Below, in pieces: positions 1 through 4,588 of a stretch of 5,773 bases of DNA (positions are counted from its first letter, which is position 1; every line of letters starts with the position of its first letter). Below the pieces are notes generated by a model. That model searched no databases. It was given only the letters and a program-made list of their open reading frames with translations, and was not told the origin of the DNA. Where the stretch lies: assembly GCA_902493155.1 (NCBI GenBank), contig CABUOE010000148.1:1-5773 (forward strand). Direction: 5' to 3'. Made by a program: the position numbers and the translations under genes. The stretch comes from an uncultured Eubacteriales bacterium (GTDB lineage: Bacteria; Bacillota; Clostridia; Oscillospirales; Ruminococcaceae).

Positions 1-1086
1 CCCGTCCCGGGGTCCGATCATAGTCGGCGAGCCGTTTTCGGAGACGAGCTTCCCGTCCTTGAACACCATAAGCGGATTAAAATCCTTAAGGTTGTCCCAA
101 ATAACCAAATCCGCCTTGTACCCGGCGGCCACTGCCCCTGTGTTTGTAAGGCCGTAGGCCATAGCCGGATTGAGCGTGGCCATCCGCAGGGCCGATGCCG
201 GATCGAGGCCCAAAGAAACCGCCTTTTTCACGTTCCAGCGGATGTGCCCCTCCCGCTTGATGTCGTCTAAATGCTTGTCGTCGGTGCAGAACAAAAACCG
301 GTCGCAGGGGACGTTGTCCTTGAGCATCCCCTTGACCAGGGCCTCCAGATTCCGGGCGGCGGAACCCTCCCTCACCTGGATGTAAAACCCCTGCTCCAGC
401 TTCTCAAGCGCCTCGTCCCAACTGACGCACTCGTGGTCGGTCATGACGCCCGCAAGACGGTAGGCCTGCAATTCCCGCCCGGAAAGCCCCGACCCGTGGC
501 CGTCGATCCGCTTGTCCCGACAGAGATTGAGCTTGGCCCACATTTCTTCCTCCCCGGACAGTACCGACGGCGCATCCATGACTTCCCCCAGGCCCAGCAC
601 CCGCGGGTCATTCACAAACTCCGCCATATCTGCGGCTGTGAAGGGAAATCCGTTTTGCTCCAGCTGATTGGCCGGCACGCAGGAGGGCAGCATGGCGTAA
701 ACGTCGGCGGGGACGTTTTGGGTCTCCCGCAGCAAGTACCGCATCCCCTCGGCCCCCAGCACGTTGACGATTTCGTGGGGATCGGCGATGAGGGCGGTGG
801 TGCCCCAGGGTAGCACCCGCTCTAAAAACAGCTTGGGCGACACCATCGACGACTCGATGTGAAGATGTGCGTCAATTAGCCCAGGCGTCAGATACCGGCC
901 GTGAAGATCGATTTCTTTTTCTCCCCGGTAGCTTCCCACCCCGGCGATGACACCGCCTTCTATCGCAACGTCTGCGGTATGAATGCGTCCGCTGAACAGA
1001 TTGATGATCCTCGCGTTTTTGAGGGTCAGCTCCGCCGGAATTTCCCCCAAAGCCGCCATCCGCTGTCTGTTTTGCTGCTGCCTCAT
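1..1086 (-). CDS. ade: Adenine deaminase, N-terminal 362 codons (partial)
   Basis: Adenine deaminase hydrolyses adenine to hypoxanthine and ammonia in cytoplasmic purine salvage. It is a metal-dependent amidohydrolase, usually about 570-600 residues, so roughly the last third lies beyond the left edge. The frame stays open from the ATG at 1086-1084 to base 1. Visible motifs in order: the LTLKNARIINLFSGRI start of the family; IDAHLHIESS with the HxH metal ligands H74 and H76; GLGEVMD with E168; DGHGSGL with H197; TDHE with H218; REGSAARN; CTDDKH with D269/D270; then AYGLTNTGAVAAGYKADLVIWD, typical of the family. The start is supported by an AAGGTGGG ribosome binding site 8 nt upstream. A second ATG at 1093 opens a different, short frame. 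It is transcribed divergently from the phosphoribosyltransferase gene, behind its own promoter and a long structured leader. Identification is firm; only the missing C-terminus is untested. Confidence 0.95.
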   Translation of the reverse strand, partial: MRQQQNRQRMAALGEIPAELTLKNARIINLFSGRIHTADVAIEGGVIAGVGSYRGEKEIDLHGRYLTPGLIDAHLHIESSMVSPKLFLERVLPWGTTALIADPHEIVNVLGAEGMRYLLRETQNVPADVYAMLPSCVPANQLEQNGFPFTAADMAEFVNDPRVLGLGEVMDAPSVLSGEEEMWAKLNLCRDKRIDGHGSGLSGRELQAYRLAGVMTDHECVSWDEALEKLEQGFYIQVREGSAARNLEALVKGMLKDNVPCDRFLFCTDDKHLDDIKREGHIRWNVKKAVSLGLDPASALRMATLNPAMAYGLTNTGAVAAGYKADLVIWDNLKDFNPLMVFKDGKLVSENGSPTMIGPRDG

Positions 1087-1288
1087 CTGTCATACCCACC
1101 TTTCCGTCCCGTTTTAAGGGGATGCCGCCAAAATACGGTGAAAAATGCTCTCCGCCGCCTTTTTATGTTCCCATTCATGCACGACAAAGACGCTGGCCCC
1201 TCAGACTTTCAGGGGGATGGTTTATTCCCCGCTGAAAGTCTGACAATGTCCCTCCTCTTAGGCGGCGGGAGACATTGAATTGTAATTA
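1087..1288 (-). promoter_or_regulatory. Structured 5' leader of ade, candidate cis-regulatory RNA
   Basis: Read on the minus strand 5' to 3', the leader contains three sets of pairing arms. Arm A (1277-1268, CAATGTCTCC) pairs with A' (1252-1244, GGGACATTG) as a hairpin of 9 bp with one bulged base. Arm B (CCGCCGCCT, 1268-1260) sits in that hairpin's loop and is perfectly complementary over 9 bases to B' (AGGCGGCGG, 1160-1152), so B/B' would form a pseudoknot. Between A' and B' is hairpin C: a perfect 12-bp stem (1243-1232 with 1212-1201), then GGGGA/TCCCC and an 8-nt loop. Just after B' come AGAGC and a run of five Us (1145-1141), and the AAGGTGGG ribosome binding site follows some 40 nt later. 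The arms are seen directly; regulation by a ligand, perhaps a purine, is inference. It lacks the purine-riboswitch core, and I could not match it to another class. Confidence 0.55.
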
Positions 1289-1294
1289 TATCCT

Positions 1295-1323
1295 ATTATA
1301 ATGGTATAATATCTTTTTGGCAA
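1295..1323 (-). promoter_or_regulatory. Sigma-A promoter of ade
   Basis: On the minus strand, TTGCCA (1323-1318) is followed after exactly 17 bases by a perfect TATAAT (1300-1295). The predicted transcription start is about 1288, giving a leader of about 200 nt before the ade start codon. A second TATAAT lies at 1290-1285 but has no good -35 partner. The first inverted-repeat arm of the leader begins about 11 nt after the predicted start. Confidence 0.75.
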
Positions 1324-1476
1324 CCCCCTTCCCCCGTTTTCCTACGCTGCCTTTCCAGATTTTCGAGGGACAAAGCCCGTTCGACAGAGTTTGCGGGCGC
1401 TTTTGTGCGGAATTCCGAAAAGCCTGTCCTATGCAGTCAAAAAACTGCTGATTTTGGAGAATGAATACAAAAAGGC
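1324..1476. other. Divergent intergenic region
   Basis: This stretch lies between the ade promoter and the promoter of the phosphoribosyltransferase gene. No convincing gene is present. A small inverted repeat GCCCG/CGGGC occurs around 1375-1399. An ATG at 1461 opens a 12-codon frame ending at TAG 1497-1499, but it lies upstream of the predicted transcription start and is probably not translated. Confidence 0.4.
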
Positions 1477-1505
1477 TTGACTATAATCCGCTTATATAGT
1501 AAAAT
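1477..1505 (+). promoter_or_regulatory. Sigma-A promoter of the phosphoribosyltransferase gene
   Basis: TTGACT (1477-1482) and TAAAAT (1500-1505) are separated by exactly 17 bases. Transcription should start near 1512, followed by the purine-rich GAAAGGGG at about 1522-1529 and an ATG at 1539. The -35 box coincides with the only canonical in-frame start codon of the long frame, TTG 1477, which argues against translation beginning there. Confidence 0.65.
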
Positions 1506-2178
1506 ATACCCAAACAAAGACGAAAGGGGCAAACCTAAATGGAATGCACGCGCAGTAATCGTTGAATCGAAACGGAACAAGGAACTTCAAATCAAGATCA
1601 TTCCCGGCCACTTTGCGACCAGCCATTCCCACGTCAATTACTACATCGACATGACTTCGGTGAAAACCAAACACCTTATGGCCAAAAACGCCGCCCGGGA
1701 ACTGGCGGGCAATTATATCAACACCGCGGTGGACACCATCGTCTGCCTGGACGGTACTGAGATCATCGGCGCATTTCTGGCAAACGAGCTGTCGAAAGCG
1801 GGCCTTGCTTTCGTAAACTCCGGTCAGAACATCGCGGTCATCACCCCGGAGATCAACTCCTTTAACCAGATGATTTTCAGAGACAACATCCAAAAACAGG
1901 TCTGGAACAAAAACGTCCTTTTGCTGGTCGCCTCCATCACCACCGGCAAAACGGTGAACCGCGCTCTCGACTGCGTCCGGTACTACGGCGGCAAGACGGC
2001 CGGAATCTGCGCGCTCTTTACCCATGTTGACAGCGTCCAGGACGTGGCTGTCAACGGTCTCTTCGACGGTAAGGATATCCCCAAATACGAAAACTACAGC
2101 GGCCACGACTGCCCCTTCTGCAAGGAAGGACGCAAAATCGACGCCCTCATCAACAGCTACGGATATTCCAAGCTGTAA
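1477..2178 (+). CDS. Orotate phosphoribosyltransferase-like protein (start uncertain, possible frameshift)
   Basis: This is a phosphoribosyltransferase-fold protein resembling PyrE-like proteins of Clostridia; a PRPP-linked role in nucleotide metabolism is inferred from resemblance. Recognisable stretches are PGHFATSHSHVNYYID, DTIVCLDGTEIIGAFLA (core strand and loop), VLLLVASITTGKTVNRAL at about 1912-1965 where the PRPP-binding loop falls, and a C-terminal HDCPFCKEG with a CxxC pair (codons 2110 and 2119). The acidic pair usual in the PRPP motif is replaced by Ala-Ser, so catalysis by the standard mechanism is not assured. The only canonical in-frame start before 1651 is TTG 1477, inside the likely promoter. 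The better signal, GAAAGGGG plus ATG 1539, is in another frame that stops at 1563-1565; skipping one base near 1554 would join ATG 1539 to the conserved frame as MECTR-VIVESKRN. True length is then about 213 residues rather than 233. The gene is monocistronic, with its own terminator. Confidence 0.75.
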   Translation: MTIIRLYSKIYPNKDERGKPKWNARAVIVESKRNKELQIKIIPGHFATSHSHVNYYIDMTSVKTKHLMAKNAARELAGNYINTAVDTIVCLDGTEIIGAFLANELSKAGLAFVNSGQNIAVITPEINSFNQMIFRDNIQKQVWNKNVLLLVASITTGKTVNRALDCVRYYGGKTAGICALFTHVDSVQDVAVNGLFDGKDIPKYENYSGHDCPFCKEGRKIDALINSYGYSKL

Positions 2179-2195
2179 TCCTGTAAGGCACCTTC

Positions 2196-2226
2196 AAAGG
2201 TCGGAGCATTCCGGCCTTTTTGTTTT
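2196..2226 (+). terminator. Intrinsic terminator after the phosphoribosyltransferase gene
   Basis: A 10-bp hairpin (AAAGGTCGGA, 2196-2205, with TCCGGCCTTT, 2210-2219, including one U-G pair) has a GCAT loop. It runs into TTTTTGTTTT, 18 bases after the stop codon. Confidence 0.9.
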
Positions 2227-2233
2227 GGAACAG

Positions 2234-2254
2234 TTTTCCACAAGGTTTTCCACA
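2234..2254 (+). repeat. Two DnaA-box-like direct repeats
   Basis: TTTTCCACA occurs twice with a period of 12 bases. Each copy differs at one position from the DnaA box TTATCCACA. No replication gene is present in the window, so binding by DnaA is only a possibility. Confidence 0.35.
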
Positions 2255-2349
2255 TCTGATTTTATGCAAATATCTTCTGTTTTCTCCTTTTATCTCACAA
2301 AATCATTTCATTTCTCCGCTTTTTAAAAATTCCGGCGGTATTTATCCCT

Positions 2350-2384
2350 AAAGGAAAATAAAGTAAAGTAAAATAAAGGAAAGG
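2350..2384 (+). repeat. Seven-unit A-rich pentamer array
   Basis: Seven consecutive pentamers begin with AAA: AAAGG, AAAAT, AAAGT, AAAGT, AAAAT, AAAGG, AAAGG. The first six are arranged as a mirror (GG, AT, GT, GT, AT, GG). The array lies directly upstream of the hairpin-rich leader of the 4Fe-4S operon. It could be low-complexity DNA, an upstream promoter element or a protein-binding array. Confidence 0.5.
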
Positions 2385-2386
2385 GG

Positions 2387-2585
2387 GGAGACGTATTTAC
2401 TTTCTACTGACTCACACGTCTCCTTGCGCCCCCAAGATTTAGAACGCAAACTGCCAAACGTCTGCTCCCTGCACGAAGTCTCCTTACTTTGTGCGTATCA
2501 AACGTTTTTTGGGATCCTTCCCCCTTCTATAACCTCGTCAATGCCGTCCCTTCCCCCCTATCTTTCCGCAACAGGAGGCGTCTCT
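2387..2585 (+). promoter_or_regulatory. Hairpin-rich leader of the 4Fe-4S/HAD operon
   Basis: Three consecutive hairpins can be drawn. H1 is GGAGACGT (2387-2394) with ACGTCTCC (2416-2423), 8 bp. H2 is TTGCG (2424-2428) with CGCAA (2445-2449), 5 bp. H3 is GCACGAAGT (2471-2479) with ACTTTGTGC (2486-2494), 9 bp with one G-U and a CTCCTT loop, enclosed by AAACGT (2456-2461) and ACGTTT (2502-2507). A T6 run (2505-2510) follows. The H1 5' arm could pair instead with ACGTCTGCTCC (2458-2468), disrupting the enclosing H3 stem. That would be an attenuator-like choice, though the internal loops make the terminator weak. The AGGAGG ribosome binding site is at 2573-2578. Whether the whole stretch is transcribed is unknown because no clear promoter was found. 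Confidence 0.4.
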
Positions 2586-3410
2586 ATGAAAAAGAATCTG
2601 TTTCCCCTGGGCATGTGGCTGCTGTTCGAGGCAATTGCTGTCATCTTGTGGCTCACGCTGGACAATCTCTTTTATCTCTTAAACTTTTCTTACATCGGAA
2701 CCTGCCTTGCCCTGGGGATTTTCCTCTACTCCCATAAGGTCAAATACGCCCGAAACGCAGTCCAGTGGGCCGTCGGGCTTTATATGCTCCTCTATCTGGG
2801 GCTGCTCTCCCAGGAGAACATGCAGATCGAGGGGTTCTGGTACTATCTGTTTCTGGGTGTCTTTGAGGCGGCGGTCATCCATTACGCCGTAGCCAAAATT
2901 TTCGGGCCTCTGCTGTTCGGGCGGGGCTGGTGCGGATACGCCTGCTGGACAGCTATGGTGCTGGATCTGCTGCCCTACAAAACCCCCGCTCTACCCCGGA
3001 AAAACATCGGCTGGATCCGGTATATCGTCTTTTTGGCGTCGCTTCTGTTCGTGGGGTCGCTGTTCTGGTTACAGGTTCCCGGCATGGATCGCATCCTCTT
3101 CTGGAGCTTCGTCATCGGGAACCTGCTTTACTACGCCGCCGGCATCGCGTTGGCCTTTGCCCTCCGGGACAACCGGGCTTTTTGCAAATATATCTGCCCC
3201 ATCACCGTCTTTTTAAAACCCGCCAGCTATTTTTCGCTGCTCCGTGTCAAAACCGATGCCGACAAATGCGTTAGCTGCGGCAAATGTCAAAAAGTCTGCC
3301 CCATGAATGTGGACATGACTAACCCTTCCCGCCGCCGGGCAAACGGAACTGAATGCATCCTCTGCTTCCGGTGTATCGACCAGTGTCCCCAAAAAGCCCT
3401 CCACCTTTGA
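2586..3410 (+). CDS. Polytopic membrane protein with two 4Fe-4S clusters (NapH/CcoG/YccM-like)
   Basis: A 274-residue inner-membrane iron-sulfur protein, probably an electron-transfer component; its partner is not visible. Likely membrane segments are about residues 8-26, 32-50, 59-75, 84-105, 144-162 and 171-193. GRGWCGYACWT (C116, C120) and FCKYICP (C200, C204) are the paired CxxxC motifs typical of the NapH/NosR/CcoG-type membrane domain. The C-terminus has two ferredoxin-type motifs: C228, C231, C234, C238 and C257, C260, C263, C267, each CxxCxxCxxxCP. The start ATG 2586 has a perfect AGGAGG 7 nt upstream. The frame is open further upstream to 2424, but that extension has no ribosome binding site and overlaps leader hairpins. 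It is followed after 26 nt by the HAD gene, so the two are likely co-transcribed. Substrate or pathway cannot be told from sequence. Confidence 0.9.
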   Translation: MKKNLFPLGMWLLFEAIAVILWLTLDNLFYLLNFSYIGTCLALGIFLYSHKVKYARNAVQWAVGLYMLLYLGLLSQENMQIEGFWYYLFLGVFEAAVIHYAVAKIFGPLLFGRGWCGYACWTAMVLDLLPYKTPALPRKNIGWIRYIVFLASLLFVGSLFWLQVPGMDRILFWSFVIGNLLYYAAGIALAFALRDNRAFCKYICPITVFLKPASYFSLLRVKTDADKCVSCGKCQKVCPMNVDMTNPSRRRANGTECILCFRCIDQCPQKALHL

Positions 3411-3436
3411 CCGCCCCGATTCAGAAAGGAACCTCT

Positions 3437-4000
3437 ATGCGCGTTTTTGACTTTGACAATACCATCTACGACGGCGAAAGCGTCCTGGATTTTTACCTGT
3501 TCAGCATCCGCTATCACCCCGGAGTCCTCAAATACCTCTTTGTGGTGCTGTTCCATTTTTTGCGGTATAAGCTGGGCAAAACCACCATGGAGGAACTGGA
3601 ACGAGGCATCAAAACCTACGCCACCGGCTGCGTACGATCCTTTTCGGACCTTGACGCCATTGTCAGCGCCTTCTGGGACAAACATATGCGCAAGCTGAAA
3701 CCCTGGTACCATCCTCAGCCCGACGACGTGATCCTCACCGCCTCCTTCAACGTCATCATCGACGAAGCGTGCAGGCGGCTGGGCGTTTCCCGCTGCATCT
3801 GCTCGATGGTGAACCGGCAAACCATGGAGCTTGAGCGTTTGAATTTCAGCCACAACAAACGGAAGATTTTTGAGGAGACCTTCGGCGACCAGGGCGCGGT
3901 GGACGAATTCTACACCGATAACCTCTTCGACCGGCCCATGATTGAAATCGCAAAGAAAGCCTACATCGTCAAGGGCAACAAGGTGAAACGGATCAAATAA
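3437..4000 (+). CDS. HAD-superfamily phosphatase, phosphoserine-phosphatase-like type
   Basis: A 187-residue cytoplasmic hydrolase of the haloacid dehalogenase superfamily, probably a phosphomonoesterase. Motif I is DFDNT (D5 nucleophile, D7 acid/base, T9) right at the N-terminus. Motif II is T101 in VILTASFN. The motif III lysine is K141 or K143 in NKRKIFEETFG. Motif IV is YTDNLFDRPMIEIA with D161 and D165. The segment between motifs I and II (about residues 16-90) is a helical cap with hydrophobic stretches around residues 28-43, which might lie near the membrane. The length suits the small PSPase-like HAD-IB group. ATG 3437 follows AGAAAGGA by 6 nt. It sits 26 nt after the 4Fe-4S membrane protein and before a strong terminator, so it is the last gene of a two-gene operon. 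The substrate is unknown. Confidence 0.88.
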   Translation: MRVFDFDNTIYDGESVLDFYLFSIRYHPGVLKYLFVVLFHFLRYKLGKTTMEELERGIKTYATGCVRSFSDLDAIVSAFWDKHMRKLKPWYHPQPDDVILTASFNVIIDEACRRLGVSRCICSMVNRQTMELERLNFSHNKRKIFEETFGDQGAVDEFYTDNLFDRPMIEIAKKAYIVKGNKVKRIK

Positions 4001-4013
4001 CCGATTATGGCAC

Positions 4014-4079
4014 AAAAAACGGGCGGAGCCTGCAAAGCCGGGAGGAAATTCCTCACAGCCCAGGTTGCGCCCGTTTTTT
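4014..4079. terminator. Bidirectional intrinsic terminator
   Basis: A perfect 12-bp inverted repeat (AAAAAACGGGCG, 4014-4025, with CGCCCGTTTTTT, 4068-4079) gives a U-tract on both strands. Inside are two smaller pairings, AGCCTG (4027-4032) with CAGGTT (4061-4066) and GAGG/CCTC around 4042-4054, so the hairpin is long and nested. It lies between the convergent HAD gene and the MATE remnant and serves both directions. Confidence 0.85.
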
Positions 4080-4090
4080 CGCCCACGGCT

Positions 4091-4426
4091 TTACACCGCC
4101 TTCTGTTTGCCCAGCATCCGATAGGTGTAGACAATAGCCGAAGCCGAGATGAGAAAGGTGAAGACGTCCGACATCGGCATCGAGTACAGCACTCCGTCCA
4201 GGCCGAAGAAAATCGGCAGCAACAGAGCAAATCCCACACCGAACACCACTTCCTGGACCATGGAAAGCACGTCGGCGTGATAAACACTTTCGTTGGCCGC
4301 CCCAACCGCCTCATTGCCCGCTGTTTCTTCCCTTTTCTCCTCAATGTTCACCGTTTTGTCAAAAATTTCATCTTGCGTTTTTATTTGAGCGGGAGTTATA
4401 ATAAAAGCTGTTGCAGGTGTTTTCAC
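4091..4426 (-). pseudogene. MATE transporter C-terminal remnant
   Basis: The frame runs from GTG 4426 to TAA 4093-4091 (111 codons). Residues from about 54 to 111 read LSMVQEVVFGVGFALLLPIFFGLDG..., then a MPMSDVFTF segment and a second hydrophobic stretch ending in YRMLGKQK. This is the pattern of the last two membrane helices of MATE multidrug/Na+ efflux proteins, which are normally about 450 residues. The first ~53 codons do not resemble MATE proteins and have no convincing ribosome binding site. They also overlap the likely promoter of the MltG fusion on the other strand. The frame is closed by TAA at 4447-4445. The best reading is a 3' gene remnant left by deletion or rearrangement; a functional two-helix protein is possible but unsupported. 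Confidence in the family is moderate because the matching part is short. Confidence 0.6.
4373..4402 (+). promoter_or_regulatory. Likely sigma-A promoter of the MltG fusion gene
   Basis: TTGCGT (4373-4378) and a perfect TATAAT (4397-4402) are 18 bases apart. Transcription would start near 4409, just before the first leader hairpin, giving a leader of about 180 nt. Confidence 0.6.
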
Positions 4427-4588
4427 AGAAAACGCCTGGCCGCATTATGCGGCCCCACCCAAATATGGTCCGTATCTGGGCATGGTTTAACAGCCTTACA
4501 GGCAGCCATACCGGCTGTCCATTGCGGTATCAGGGGATCGTAGGTTTTCCTTACGACTGAATCAGAAACGCAAGAAAGGATGAACATA
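4409..4588 (+). promoter_or_regulatory. Structured 5' leader of the MltG fusion gene
   Basis: Several pairings are visible. An 11-bp hairpin with an ACA loop is formed by 4414-4424 and 4428-4438, with one U-G pair. A near-perfect palindrome follows, GGCCGCAT and ATGCGGCC (4438-4454). GCCT/AGGC at 4493-4503 is nested where ACAGCC (4490-4495) could instead pair with GGCTGT (4513-4518). ATACCG (4508-4513) matches CGGTAT (4525-4530). A last hairpin joins TCGTAGG (4538-4544) to CCTTACGA (4549-4556) over a TTTT loop. Some of these exclude one another. No known riboswitch class was recognised; in particular I saw no match to c-di-AMP or c-di-GMP aptamers. The ribosome binding site AGAAAGGA ends at 4580. 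Confidence 0.45.

Larger units (their letters stand above)
2227..2386. other. AT-rich intergenic region
   Basis: No gene is supported here. The stretch contains two direct copies of TTTTCCACA (2234-2242 and 2246-2254), a T-rich stretch, and an A-rich pentamer array at 2350-2384. A promoter for the downstream operon should lie in or after this region, but no convincing -35/-10 pair was found. TAAAAT at 2369-2374 is the best -10 candidate and lacks a good partner. Confidence 0.4.

Noticed and set aside
271..813. 180-codon plus-strand frame within ade
   Set aside because: It is antisense to the strongly conserved adenine deaminase motifs, low in recognisable content and rich in Pro/Gly/His.
1087..1290. 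Classical purine (adenine/guanine) riboswitch upstream of ade
   Set aside because: The conserved junction and loop sequences of the purine aptamer are not present; the fold seen is a pseudoknot of different layout.
1461..1499. 12-codon leader peptide before the phosphoribosyltransferase
   Set aside because: It lies upstream of the predicted transcription start, and its GGAG is only one base from the ATG.
1492..2106. 204-codon minus-strand frame opposite the phosphoribosyltransferase
   Set aside because: It is a codon-composition shadow of the conserved plus-strand protein, with no family resemblance.
2424..2585. N-terminal extension of the 4Fe-4S protein from ATG 2424
   Set aside because: There is no ribosome binding site, the extension overlaps leader hairpins, and ATG 2586 has a perfect AGGAGG at the right distance.
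3287..4015. Long open frame on the minus strand opposite the HAD gene
   Set aside because: It is fully antisense to a gene with clear HAD motifs, has no recognisable domain or ribosome binding site, and overlaps the 4Fe-4S gene end.
4438..4454. 17-base near-palindrome as a recombination site or terminator
   Set aside because: No U-tract follows and no recombinase or second site is present; it fits better as a leader hairpin.
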